Positions 34,532 through 43,741 of a DNA stretch of 64,000 bases are shown here, one piece after another. The stretch comes from Croceimicrobium sp963974215 (lineage in GTDB: Bacteria; Bacteroidota; Bacteroidia; Flavobacteriales; Schleiferiaceae), in NCBI GenBank assembly GCA_963974215.1, contig CAXBBL010000001.1, forward strand, positions 186,001 to 250,000. Reading direction: 5' to 3'. Numbering within the stretch: position 1 is the first letter of the stretch; each line of letters begins with the position of its first letter. The translations under genes and the position numbers were made by a program. Below the pieces are notes generated by a model. That model was not told where the DNA came from. It ran no database searches and worked only from the letters and a program-made list of their open reading frames with translations.

Positions 34532-35392
34532 TTAGGAAATATCTTTTAAATTTAAAATTTGATCGAGACGGGCGCCTTTTTCGGTCGCCTTTAAACTACA
34601 CATCTCCTGCTGAGAATCGTGCTCAAAAAACACTTTCATCTTTTGCTCAACCGCTTCGTTTAAAACCCACGCTTTCTCCTTTAAGGTTAATAAAGGACGC
34701 ACATCGTAACCCATTACATAAGGCAGAGGAATATGACCCACGCTGGGCAGTAAATCGGCTGCGTATAAAATCTTCTCGTTCTTATACTCCAGCAAAGGAA
34801 GCATTTGCGCTTCGGTATGGCCATTTACCAGGTAAACCTTAAAAGGAAGAGAGGTTTCATACAAACCATTTTCATTAGGAAGATCTAAAAACTGTAACTG
34901 TCCTGCCGCTTTAATAGGCATAAAGTTCTCTTTTAAGAAAGAGGCCGCTTCGCGCGGATTGGGGTTTTCGGCCCAGTCCCAGTGGTATTTATTGGACCAA
35001 TACACCGCGTTTTTAAAAGTGGCTTCGAATAAATCGGGATTGTCGGTTCGGCGGCGCACGGAACCACCTACGTGGTCGAAGTGCATATGCGTTAAAAACA
35101 CATCCGTAATATCATCGCGGTGAAAACCGTGTTCCGCTAAAGCTTTGTCTAAACTATGCTCGCCTTCCATGTAGTAATAGCTGAAAAACTTTTCACTTTG
35201 CTTATCGCCCATACCTGTATCCACCAAAATAAGACGCTTGCCGTCTTCAATAAGCATTAAACGCAAGGCCCAAGTGCACATATTATTAGCATCGGCTGGA
35301 TTGGTACGTTGCCAAATAGACTTGGGAACTACGCCAAACATAGCACCACCGTCTAGTTTAAAGTTTCCGAGATGAAGAGAATATATATTCAT
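34532..35392 (-). CDS. MBL-fold metallo-hydrolase
   Basis: Metallo-beta-lactamase-fold enzyme of 286 residues from ATG 35392. A longer reading from TTG 35413 is less likely. Metal ligands: THMHFDHVGG near residue 102, NGHTEAQM near 195, AADLLPSVGH near 215, and FEHDS near 262. The pattern is that of the lactonase-like or methyl-parathion-hydrolase-like branch, but the substrate cannot be deduced. It is cytoplasmic, with no signal peptide. It is the first gene of a probable operon with the M1 peptidase and is divergent from the DUF3298 gene. Confidence 0.92.
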   Translation of the reverse strand: MNIYSLHLGNFKLDGGAMFGVVPKSIWQRTNPADANNMCTWALRLMLIEDGKRLILVDTGMGDKQSEKFFSYYYMEGEHSLDKALAEHGFHRDDITDVFLTHMHFDHVGGSVRRRTDNPDLFEATFKNAVYWSNKYHWDWAENPNPREAASFLKENFMPIKAAGQLQFLDLPNENGLYETSLPFKVYLVNGHTEAQMLPLLEYKNEKILYAADLLPSVGHIPLPYVMGYDVRPLLTLKEKAWVLNEAVEQKMKVFFEHDSQQEMCSLKATEKGARLDQILNLKDIS

Positions 35393-35448
35393 AGAACTTT
35401 CGCTTTCCGCCAAAAATAAGTTTATTTCGATATCTCAATAAGCTTTCC

Positions 35449-36246
35449 ATGATTAAAAAAACCATACTCTCCCTAAGTGCCCTAGTTTTATACTCTTGCG
35501 CGCCCAATCCTCCAGAAGTAAAAGGGCCCGAGTCCATTACTTTTAGCATCGAAACCATTGAGGAGGAATTGAGAAGGGACTCGCTTCTGCAGATGCGTTT
35601 TTATATTGAAGATTTGAAAATTGATACTTCCTACGCATCTAGCGAAAGCTTAGAAGGCCAAATACGCAGTCGCTTATTGGAAAACAATTTGAATTCGGAA
35701 GGAAGCTACAGCACCTACACGGAAATGATTAAGCAAATGATGGAGGAGTATCGCACCCTTAACGGCGAAAATGAGATCAACCAAAGTTGGGAGTTGAGCC
35801 AAAGTGTACAAGTGGTGTTGAATGCAAATGGCCTTTTCGGCTTGCAAAGCAGTCACGCATCCTACACCGGTGGTGCCCACGGAAATACCTTTGTAAGCAA
35901 TCAAACTTATCGCTTAGATAATCAGAATCTTTTAACTCTAGACAGCTTGTTAATCCCTGCCAAAAAGCAAGATTTTATAGCCATCTGCGAAAGCAAGTTT
36001 CGCCAAGAACAAAACCTAGCACCCACAGAAAGTTTAGAAGCGAAAGGTTTTTGGTTTAAAGATGATCGTTTTTACCTACCCGAAATTTTTAGCTACTCGC
36101 CCGCGGGCTTGAGTTTGTTTTACAATAGCTACGAAATTGCACCCTATGCCTATGGCATTATTGAAATTAGCCTAAGCCAGGAAGAAATTACTCCCTTTTT
36201 AAAAGGTGAATATTTGTTAGCAGCAGCGTCCACTGCCGCCTTGTAA
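35449..36246 (+). CDS. DUF3298/DUF4163 lipoprotein
   Basis: Lipoprotein of 265 residues with a lipobox (LVLYSCAPN, Cys about residue 17). The mid region is a DUF4163-like domain. The C-terminal half is a DUF3298 domain marked by SSHASYTGGAHGNTFVSNQTYRLDNQNLLTLDSLL and FSYSPAGLSLFYNSYEIAPYAYG. These domains occur in RsiV-like anti-sigma factors and stand-alone envelope proteins of Bacteroidota, where the function is not established. It has a short divergent gap to the MBL gene. Confidence 0.88.
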   Translation: MIKKTILSLSALVLYSCAPNPPEVKGPESITFSIETIEEELRRDSLLQMRFYIEDLKIDTSYASSESLEGQIRSRLLENNLNSEGSYSTYTEMIKQMMEEYRTLNGENEINQSWELSQSVQVVLNANGLFGLQSSHASYTGGAHGNTFVSNQTYRLDNQNLLTLDSLLIPAKKQDFIAICESKFRQEQNLAPTESLEAKGFWFKDDRFYLPEIFSYSPAGLSLFYNSYEIAPYAYGIIEISLSQEEITPFLKGEYLLAAASTAAL

Positions 36247-36327
36247 TTTTCCTGCTTTCGCTAGATGCCAATAATTTAAATACCTTGTGGCACGTAAAAT
36301 ATTTCTCATCGATTTAAGATCATTATT

Positions 36328-37497
36328 ATGAAGTACCTATTATTTTCTCTCCTTTTTAGTCTCAGCTTAACGGCGGGCGAAATTGAGTTTCGGAATTTGA
36401 CTTTTGCCGAAGGCTTAGCGGCGGCCAAAGAAGAAGGTAAACCCGTTTTCATTGATTGTTTTACCACCTGGTGTGGTCCCTGTAAATGGATGAGCGCCAA
36501 TATTTTTACCGATCAATCGGTAGCCGATTATTACAATAATAATTATGTGTGCTTAAAAATTGATATGGAAAAAGGCGAGGGAATTGACATCGCTAAAAAC
36601 TACACTATTCGTGCTTATCCAACTCTATTGTACCTCGATGAAAAAGGCGAAAAGCTGCTGGTAAGCGTTGGTGCAAACCGCGATCCGCAGTCGTACATAG
36701 AAAACGGAAAAAGAGCCTTAGACCCTAAAAATAACATTCCCTATTTCTTGGCGAATAAAGACGCTAATTTCGATAACCCGGGCTTTATGTCATCTTACTT
36801 TAGCTTAATGTCGGAGGCTAATATGGTAGAGGCAGAGGAGGTAGATCGCTATTTTAGCAAGATCCCTTTTGAACAGTGGTTGAATGATGCAAACTGGGGT
36901 ATTTTAATGGAATCTCCCTTGGCTTTTGAAAATACTACCTTCCAAACTATTCTTAGCAATAGTGGTGTCGTACAAGAAGAAAAAGGGCCCGAAGCCATTA
37001 CTTTTATCAGTGATCGCATTTATCAAATTTTAGGACAACAGCTTTACCGTGCCCGCGATGAAGAAGGAAAAGAAGCTTACTTAAATGCCAAGGCCAATTT
37101 TTCTAAGGGTAACTATATTGCTAAAGATGAGGTTGTTTTCAAGCTTTCTGTCTTGGAATATCAAAAAGATAAAAACTGGGAGCTTTGGGTAGAAACCATT
37201 ACCAATGGCGTAAAAAAGTATTACTGGGACGATGCCAATGCTCTAAACAATGTAGCTTGGACTGCCTTTGAAAATGTAGAAGACCAGAATTCATTAAAGT
37301 CGGCTCTTAAATGGGCAAAACGTGCGGTTGAGCTATCGCAAGCCCACCACATCATTGACACCTACGCACATTTACTTGCGGCCACCGGTGAAAAGGAAGC
37401 GGCCCTAGAACAAGAAATGCGCGCCTTAGAAATTGCGCAGTCCCAAGGTGCCTCCACCGATTCTTATGAAAAGTTTATTGAGGAGTTAAAAGATTAA
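36328..37497 (+). CDS. Secreted thioredoxin-like protein with C-terminal helical domain
   Basis: Protein of 389 residues with a signal peptide (MKYLLFSLLFSLSLTAGE). The N-terminal thioredoxin-fold domain (about 20-130) has the active site TTWCGPCKWM and cis-proline in RAYPTLLYLDEKGE. The remaining 250 residues are helical with TPR-like features at the end (LKWAKRAVELSQAHHIIDTYAHLLAATGEKEAALEQEMRA). It is probably periplasmic, acting on disulfides or as a chaperone; the client is unknown. A strong terminator follows. Confidence 0.88.
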   Translation: MKYLLFSLLFSLSLTAGEIEFRNLTFAEGLAAAKEEGKPVFIDCFTTWCGPCKWMSANIFTDQSVADYYNNNYVCLKIDMEKGEGIDIAKNYTIRAYPTLLYLDEKGEKLLVSVGANRDPQSYIENGKRALDPKNNIPYFLANKDANFDNPGFMSSYFSLMSEANMVEAEEVDRYFSKIPFEQWLNDANWGILMESPLAFENTTFQTILSNSGVVQEEKGPEAITFISDRIYQILGQQLYRARDEEGKEAYLNAKANFSKGNYIAKDEVVFKLSVLEYQKDKNWELWVETITNGVKKYYWDDANALNNVAWTAFENVEDQNSLKSALKWAKRAVELSQAHHIIDTYAHLLAATGEKEAALEQEMRALEIAQSQGASTDSYEKFIEELKD

Positions 37498-37512
37498 AAA
37501 ACTAGGGGTCAA

Positions 37513-37553
37513 CCAAAATCCCCCTCATTTAAATAAATGAGGGGGATTTTTAG
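37513..37553. terminator. Strong hairpin terminator
   Basis: AAAATCCCCCTCATTT, AAAT, AAATGAGGGGGATTTT forms a perfect 16-bp stem followed by T. It is placed 16 bp after the thioredoxin-like gene and is symmetric enough to act in both directions. Confidence 0.9.
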
Positions 37554-37583
37554 TTCCTTTTCTTGGTATGCCGAGTCTTATCT

Positions 37584-37811
37584 AAAGTTTAGACTCAAAC
37601 TAAGGGAAATTAAGTCGAAGCGGTAGAGGGTTAAAGGGCTATTGTGCGGAGCGGAGCCATGAGTAACCTCTTGGTGAAGTGCTACAAATGCTTTTTCTAA
37701 AAAAGTGAAAAGGGTGCACTTGCTCTAGCTATCGCTACAGCCGCAGAATCTTGGCTTGCCTTATCTTTTTCGTGAAAATCTGAGGTAATAATTTATAATC
37801 GAGTCACCGTT
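37584..37811 (+). repeat. 263-bp palindromic repeat, strongly decayed copy (R4)
   Basis: Recognisable pieces in family order are TAAGTCGAAGCGGTAGAGGG, GGGCTATTGTG, CTTTTTCTAAAA, TCTAGCTATCGCTACAGC, TGAAAATCTGAGG and AATCGAGTCACCGTT. The rest is heavily substituted. It fills the gap between the terminator at 37553 and the response regulator stop codon. Confidence 0.55.
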
Positions 37812-37822
37812 AGTAAATTTAT

Positions 37823-38200
37823 TTAACCGTTAATAATGGCTAAGATATTCTCTTTACTGAGCGGTTTATGAATAAATCCTTTGATAAAATCGAATTGCTT
37901 AGCCTTTAAAATATCACTCTCATTTGTGGACGAAGAGACCACGTATATTTCCAGTTTGCTTAGATTATAAAAGCCGTTTTGCTTAAGCTGCTCCAAAAAT
38001 TCCCAGCCATCTAGTACTGGCATATTTATATCTAAAAGAACCACTATTTTTTCGTCGGAATCTTTCTGATTTTCTAGTTTAGCAAGACCTTTTTGACCAT
38101 TTTCACTTTCTTCTACGACTAATGAGGAGTCAATTAAGCTCATCATTCTTGAGGCCACGAACCGATAGACCATGTCGTCATCAACAATAAGGATTTTCAT
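37823..38200 (-). CDS. Single-domain response regulator
   Basis: Stand-alone receiver domain of 125 residues with no output domain. It has acidic pocket DDD at residues 7-9, phospho-acceptor Asp in VVLLDINMPVLDGWEF (about residue 57), Ser/Thr switch in VVSSS (about 88), and Lys in FIHKPLSKE (about 112). It begins 17 bp downstream of the multi-PAS gene and is evidently co-transcribed, so the two probably signal to one another. Output would be by protein contact. Confidence 0.92.
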   Translation of the reverse strand: MKILIVDDDMVYRFVASRMMSLIDSSLVVEESENGQKGLAKLENQKDSDEKIVVLLDINMPVLDGWEFLEQLKQNGFYNLSKLEIYVVSSSTNESDILKAKQFDFIKGFIHKPLSKENILAIING

Positions 38201-38216
38201 TTCAATAAATTTAGTT

Positions 38217-41200
38217 TCAATCGAGATGATTGGCTTCGATAACTATTTTTTTAACTATTTCATCCATTTCCTTTGTCGATATTTTCAGTTGCTCAACCCA
38301 AGTAAGGATATCATCCATTTTACCCTCTTGTAATTCGATCAGATTTATAATTCCTAAAATTCTGGACAGCGGTGCCCGCACCACATGAGATTGAGTCCAG
38401 GCTATTTTTCTTAACTTTTCATTGGAATATTCGAGGTCTTGGGTGTACCGCTTTAACAGCCTTTCACTTTCAACCTCTTGAGTAATATCCGATGAAATAC
38501 CAATAATGCCAATTAGCTTATCGTTCTCATTATATACTGGCGCTTGAGAAGCTCGAACTGGGAACTTAGTGCCATCCTTTTTCTGCACTCTATACTCTCC
38601 TGACCATGTTTGCCCGCTCTCCAGCGCCTGTGTGATTTTCTTTCCTTCTGCTTCATCAATATCTCGTGGCCTAAGTAAGTCGATGTTTTTCCCTATTGCT
38701 TCTTCTGCGGTCCAGCCATAAATAATTTCGGCAGCTTTGTTCCAATAATTGACCTCTCCCTCTAAGTTGGTAGCAATTGCAGCCTGTCCCATTGTTTTTA
38801 ATAAATTGGCTTTAAACCGATCTTCCTCTTCTGATTTTTTTTGATCTGTTATATTGGTCATGGCTCCCACCATGCGGGTGGCCTTGCCTTTCTTGTTTCT
38901 TATAATTACTCCTTGATCTATTACATAAAGTACTTCCCCAGCATCATTTAAGATCCTATACTCCATTTTCCATTTAAGTTTTTTGGGGTTGGCAATGGCC
39001 TCCTCTACACTCTCTTTAATTTTATCTTTGTCTTCTGGGTGAAAATTATCTTTCCAGAAGTCTGCCTTAGTAAGTGCCTTATTTGTTTTAACTCCAAAAA
39101 ATCTTTCGATGGCCTTAGAACGGTAAAACTTGTCGTTTACTATATCCCAATCCCAAATTGCATCATTGGTAGCTTCAGTTACTTTTTCAAATCGTTCGTT
39201 AGCTTTTAAGATATCCGCTTCTGCCTTTTTACGATCGGATATATCAAAGCGAATGGCCAAGTATTGCGTTGGTTTACCTTTATCATTCAGAAAAGGCACA
39301 ATGGTGGTATCTACCCAATAGTAGGAGCCATCTTTTGCTTTATTTTTTATTTCCCCACGGAATACCTCTCCAGACCCTATCGTTTTCCAAAGGGCTTTAA
39401 AAAATGCGGGGGGATGATGGTTCGCATTAATTATGCGATGGGTTTTCCCGATTAGTTCCTCTCGGTTATAGCCAGAAATTTTGCAAAAATTATCATTAAC
39501 GGAGGTAATCAGTCCTTTTTGATCTGTAAATGCGATGATGGCCGACTGGTCTAAGGAGAACCGATAGTCTTGGAGTTCTTTTATGCTTTTCTCTAGAGCC
39601 AGTGTTGCCATTTTTTTCTCATGGACATCCTGATAGCTACCATATATTCTGGTCCGCTTCTTATTTACCACCTCACTCTTACCAATGGCGCGGCTCCAGC
39701 GTTCATTTCCCTTTGCTGTTCGCAGTAAAATTTCCTCATCAAACTCAACACCCTCCTCTATTAAAAGCTTAAATGCCTTCCTAATTTTATCTTTACTTTC
39801 CCCTACATGAAACTCTATTCCTTCTGTTAAGGTAGGGTTGTAGCTATCTTCTATTTCTAATATTTCTAGAATCATGGGAGACCAATGCATGCTATCTCCC
39901 TCTTGGTTTAGCAAGTCCATTTCCCAACTACCCACCCGTGCTACTTTGGTAGTTTGTTCTAGCAAATCCTCATTTGCTGCTTGTTCAGTAATGTCAAAAA
40001 TCATTGAGTTAAACACAATAGTCCCATCCGCTAAAAAGGTTGGCGTTCCAAAACCCAAGTGAGTGTGAAGTTTCCCCGTTGTGGGCATGATGTATTTTAC
40101 TTGACTCTGCCATTTAGATTTGGTTTCTATTGATTGGCGAATGCTTTCTTGTACTTCTGCTATTTTACCGCCCGCCTCAATTTGTCGCCAAGCCAAGCTC
40201 ATGTCTCGCATCAGTTCTTCAGCGGTATAGCCCCATAATTCCTCTACCCTACCACTAATGCTTTTTAGTGAATCTGTTCCGTCGGGGCTTATGTGGTATT
40301 CGTAAACAATACCCGGTAAATTTTGAGATAAGGAGATCAGTTTATTTTCGGATTGCTTTTTAGCGTCTATGTCCTGAAAGCCCCCGTATAAGCGCACACA
40401 CTTACCCTCTTTAAATTCAGCGTTGCCGATAGAGCGAATCCACAATTCTTTTTTCTTTGCGGTAACAATTACCGCCTCAAAATCCCAGCTTTCTCCTGTG
40501 CTTATCGTATTCTTCACCTCCGATTCCACCATTTCACGAAAATCAGCCCTGTAAAAGTTAATTCCCACCTCGAGGCTAGGTACAAAAGTTTTTGAATTCG
40601 TTTCATGCATTTCGTGAACCTCATCAGACCAAAAAACAGTTTGCTTAATGAGGTCTACCTCCCAACTACCTATTTTAGCGAGGCTCCCAACTTGCCGGTT
40701 TAACTCACTTAGGTTTTTTTCTTTCGTAATGTCTTTGGCTGTGGCATAAACCAGTCCTTCCTCTAAAACAGGGCTGCAATACCAACTCATCCAAACAACT
40801 TCTCCACTTTTAGTAGAAAGGCGGGTTTCAAATTTGAAGGGACTTTCTTGGGTTTTTAATTGTTTTAATGCTGTGGTAAAAACCTTTTTATCAGACGGAT
40901 GAGCAAAGTCTTCAAAATTGCTGCTAAGAATACTCTCCTCGCTACAACCAAGAAGCTTAGAGCCCGCCTTATTCATCTTAAGAAACTTTCCCTTAAAATT
41001 AAGCACACAAATAATTTCAGGAATCGCATCGAACAAATGGCTCAAGTCATTCTCGAGCTTTTTCCGATTTAGTTCAGAGCCGATAAAACCTTCGAGTTTT
41101 TTAAAAATGCGCGCGTAGTTTTTTAAGTAACTAGTGTCGTGCTTCGTACCCACCTTAATTATACCCAGTACCTTGTCATTTAAAATCAAAGGAATACCCA

Positions 41201-43040
41201 GCATAGATTTTAAACCTATTTTATTCGCAGCATCTCTTCTCAAAAACTTGTTGTTGATCTCATCATAATCCCACAGCAGCTGGTTTTTTTGACTCCATAC
41301 ACGACCTGCAAGACCGTGAGCTAATTCAAGCGCGTTGAGCTCGGGGTTATAATCGTAAAAGTTTTCATTCTCAGGCTTAGCCACAAAGTGATTCAATAAC
41401 TGCATGTGACTATTTTGGAAGTTTAAAGCCCAAATTTCAACCCAGTCGAATTTCCCAAACTCACCTATAACTTGACATAATTCTTTGGTGGCGTCCAACA
41501 GTGAACTTTTGGCTCCAAAACTTAGACTAATTTGGGCCAATAACTTACTCTCTAATTCTTGGTTTTTTTGTTCGGTAACATCGCGCTCTATCGCAACCCA
41601 GTGAGTGTACCAACCATTCTCATCGGCAACTGGCGTCACTGTAAAATTGATCCAAAACTCTTCTCCGTTTTTCTTATAGTTAATTGTTGTTATTTCATGC
41701 GGCTCCCAATTCTTGAGTGCATTAGCAAGTTTTTTAAGGTCCTCAGAGTTCGATCTAGGCCCCTGAAGTATCCTCGGAGTTTTACCAATAACTTCTTCGG
41801 CCTGATAACCGGTCATTTTGGTAAAAGCCTCATTAACATAAATAATCTTGGGACCGGGTTCGCTTATTGGCTCCGCTTCGGTAATTAAAACTGCATCTTT
41901 GGTATTGGTAACAACACTTTCGAGGAGTTTTTGCCTTTGCCTTTCCTCTACTTGCAAAGTGATATCTTTCGTATTTACTACAATGCCCTTCACCGCTGGA
42001 TCATCCAGAAAATTTGTGAGCACGGTTTCAAGCCAGCGCCACTCATTTTTATGGTTCTTAGCGCGAAAAGGTTTTATGTTTTCCCGACCTTGAGTTTTTA
42101 CCTTAGCTAGGCTATTCAAAACCCGCTCGACATCATTAGGATGAATAAAATCAAATGCCTTTTTACCGATAAAGTCTTCTGGCGGAATGCCCGTAAGAGC
42201 CAAGCTAGAAGGGGCCATATAAGTATACCTTCCTTCACCATCTAGAATTCCCACCAAATCAAAGGCGCCTTGCACTAGTGATTTAAGACGCTGTTCACTT
42301 TGTTGAATTTTTTCCTCCTGCTCAATTTTTTCCCCCGCATCTCTTGCTACGGCATACATTAAGCCTGTATTGGAATCCCATGTTGCTGACCACAAATTAT
42401 AGGCAAGGCCACCATTCTTTTTCTTATATCGATTAACAAAAGTTTTAACTTTCTCTCCCGCGTAGATCGTATTTACTATCTCCTCTGTTTTAGCGACATC
42501 CTCCTCAAGTATCATGTCAATGTAGGTCTTACCTACCAGCTCCTTGGGGGAGTAGCCCCAATGGCTTTTGGCCGCAGCACTAACATAAATAAATTCGCCT
42601 TTTTTATTGATGGTACAAAAAACATCTAAAGAAGCAGCCATCATCTCATTTGCTTCTGCTCTTTGCTTAACTAAATTTGTAATGTCTTTGGAAAGACAAG
42701 CTACCGCAATTATTTCGTCATCAGCCCCATTTAAAGGCTGAAAAACAACTTGAATGTATTCGGTTCGATTGGTGCTAGGATTAAAATAATGCTCTTCTGT
42801 TTCAAAATAAATACCATTTATTGCTCGATCGTAATAGGCCTTCCACTTTTTATGCTCCGCTTCACTCAGAGCTTCGGTAAGCACCGACTCATTGAGCTTC
42901 TGCTCTTTGCCAGTGTTGATTTTCGCTAGACTTAGATAGGCTTTATTTGCCTCTACTAAAAGGTATTCACGATCAATAACCCAAAACAAATTTTTGCTCT
43001 GGTCCAAAAAAATACTGGAAAACTGATCAACCTTCATCAA
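38217..43040 (-). CDS. Multi-PAS sensor protein with GAF and HisKA-like end but no ATPase domain
   Basis: Cytoplasmic sensor of 1607 residues without membrane helices. By eye there are eleven PAS modules, four before and seven after a GAF domain (about 490-665). Examples are KIIYVNEAFTKMTGYQAEEVIGKTPRILQG and SVNDNFCKISGYNREELIGKTHRI. The last ~70 residues form a dimerisation/phospho-acceptor-like helix pair with WTQSHVVRAPLSRILGIINL (His about residue 1550). The protein then stops, so the HATPase_c domain of ordinary histidine kinases is absent. The adjacent single-domain regulator is its likely partner. It could be a phosphotransfer scaffold or receive phosphate from another kinase. Confidence 0.9.
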   Translation of the reverse strand: MMKVDQFSSIFLDQSKNLFWVIDREYLLVEANKAYLSLAKINTGKEQKLNESVLTEALSEAEHKKWKAYYDRAINGIYFETEEHYFNPSTNRTEYIQVVFQPLNGADDEIIAVACLSKDITNLVKQRAEANEMMAASLDVFCTINKKGEFIYVSAAAKSHWGYSPKELVGKTYIDMILEEDVAKTEEIVNTIYAGEKVKTFVNRYKKKNGGLAYNLWSATWDSNTGLMYAVARDAGEKIEQEEKIQQSEQRLKSLVQGAFDLVGILDGEGRYTYMAPSSLALTGIPPEDFIGKKAFDFIHPNDVERVLNSLAKVKTQGRENIKPFRAKNHKNEWRWLETVLTNFLDDPAVKGIVVNTKDITLQVEERQRQKLLESVVTNTKDAVLITEAEPISEPGPKIIYVNEAFTKMTGYQAEEVIGKTPRILQGPRSNSEDLKKLANALKNWEPHEITTINYKKNGEEFWINFTVTPVADENGWYTHWVAIERDVTEQKNQELESKLLAQISLSFGAKSSLLDATKELCQVIGEFGKFDWVEIWALNFQNSHMQLLNHFVAKPENENFYDYNPELNALELAHGLAGRVWSQKNQLLWDYDEINNKFLRRDAANKIGLKSMLGIPLILNDKVLGIIKVGTKHDTSYLKNYARIFKKLEGFIGSELNRKKLENDLSHLFDAIPEIICVLNFKGKFLKMNKAGSKLLGCSEESILSSNFEDFAHPSDKKVFTTALKQLKTQESPFKFETRLSTKSGEVVWMSWYCSPVLEEGLVYATAKDITKEKNLSELNRQVGSLAKIGSWEVDLIKQTVFWSDEVHEMHETNSKTFVPSLEVGINFYRADFREMVESEVKNTISTGESWDFEAVIVTAKKKELWIRSIGNAEFKEGKCVRLYGGFQDIDAKKQSENKLISLSQNLPGIVYEYHISPDGTDSLKSISGRVEELWGYTAEELMRDMSLAWRQIEAGGKIAEVQESIRQSIETKSKWQSQVKYIMPTTGKLHTHLGFGTPTFLADGTIVFNSMIFDITEQAANEDLLEQTTKVARVGSWEMDLLNQEGDSMHWSPMILEILEIEDSYNPTLTEGIEFHVGESKDKIRKAFKLLIEEGVEFDEEILLRTAKGNERWSRAIGKSEVVNKKRTRIYGSYQDVHEKKMATLALEKSIKELQDYRFSLDQSAIIAFTDQKGLITSVNDNFCKISGYNREELIGKTHRIINANHHPPAFFKALWKTIGSGEVFRGEIKNKAKDGSYYWVDTTIVPFLNDKGKPTQYLAIRFDISDRKKAEADILKANERFEKVTEATNDAIWDWDIVNDKFYRSKAIERFFGVKTNKALTKADFWKDNFHPEDKDKIKESVEEAIANPKKLKWKMEYRILNDAGEVLYVIDQGVIIRNKKGKATRMVGAMTNITDQKKSEEEDRFKANLLKTMGQAAIATNLEGEVNYWNKAAEIIYGWTAEEAIGKNIDLLRPRDIDEAEGKKITQALESGQTWSGEYRVQKKDGTKFPVRASQAPVYNENDKLIGIIGISSDITQEVESERLLKRYTQDLEYSNEKLRKIAWTQSHVVRAPLSRILGIINLIELQEGKMDDILTWVEQLKISTKEMDEIVKKIVIEANHLD

Positions 43041-43296
43041 GTAGTTTGGTTTTTAATGAGAACTTAACAGTCTACAATGTAATACTTTTACTTGTTTCAA
43101 ATACCTTTTCTACACTGTTCAACACGCTATCCGTTGTACAATTTCTCCCTTAACATTATAAGGTTTCGTTGGTTTGTGAGTGCCTTCAGCCGATGGTGAA
43201 GGAAAGTTTTTTCGAAATAAAAGTTGTTTGCTTCATAAAAATCAATGTTAGAAGCGCCTCTTTTTTAGAGTTATGGTTAAAAATATGAGGCAAAGT
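43041..43296. other. Gene-free stretch upstream of the multi-PAS gene
   Basis: About 250 bp of AT-rich sequence with no open frame of note. It should hold the promoter of the multi-PAS gene. No convincing -33/-7 pair could be singled out. Confidence 0.35.
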
Positions 43297-43402
43297 GAGG
43301 GCTGGACCGATTTAAAATTCAACATTCTTGCTTCAAACATAACTCGATAAGCAAGGTGTCGTTGAGCAAATAGGATCAAGACTTTTAGCTAAATCCGTCA
43401 AG
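43297..43402 (+). repeat. 'ATAAGCAAGGT' repeat family, copy 1
   Basis: Contains GAGGGCTGGACCGATTTAAA, CAAACATAACTCGATAAGCA, AGGTGTCG, GAGCAAATAGGATCAAG and CTAAATCCGTCAAG. The order matches copies at 44873-44980 and 45429-45545. This is the most divergent copy at its purine-rich left end. Confidence 0.5.
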
Positions 43403-43728
43403 TCAAAATTTAAAATATCACCGCTCAATGGCTGTTAACTAATATTTTATGAAAATTAAGCACCGAAGCCAGACGGAAAATGACCATCACAAAAAACAAT
43501 ATGTTTTTTGATTCGTAAAGAAAGAATCTAGGCCTTGCGGAAATAAAGGGTTTAAAAAAAGAAAAGCTGCATCTAAATTAGCTTTGATAGCCTTGCCCAC
43601 AGACGGTTTCTTCAGCTAAACTGCTGATCTTTAATTGGCAGACACGCTTATACGCGAAAAGCGTAGCGCTCATAAACAGAGCTTTTTTATGTATCTTTCT
43701 AGATGCTATAAGCTGATAAAAAGAAAGT

Positions 43729-43741
43729 ACGAACTCAGGTT
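43729..43741. repeat. End fragment of the 263-bp repeat family at the nuclease stop codon
   Basis: ACGAACTCAGGTT is the CTG-type terminal sequence. Its last two bases supply part of the TAA stop (43742-43740, minus strand) of the nuclease gene. Confidence 0.55.

Noticed and set aside
41559..41888. 109-codon plus-strand frame inside the multi-PAS gene
   Set aside because: It is opposite recognisable PAS and GAF sequence and has no motif of its own.
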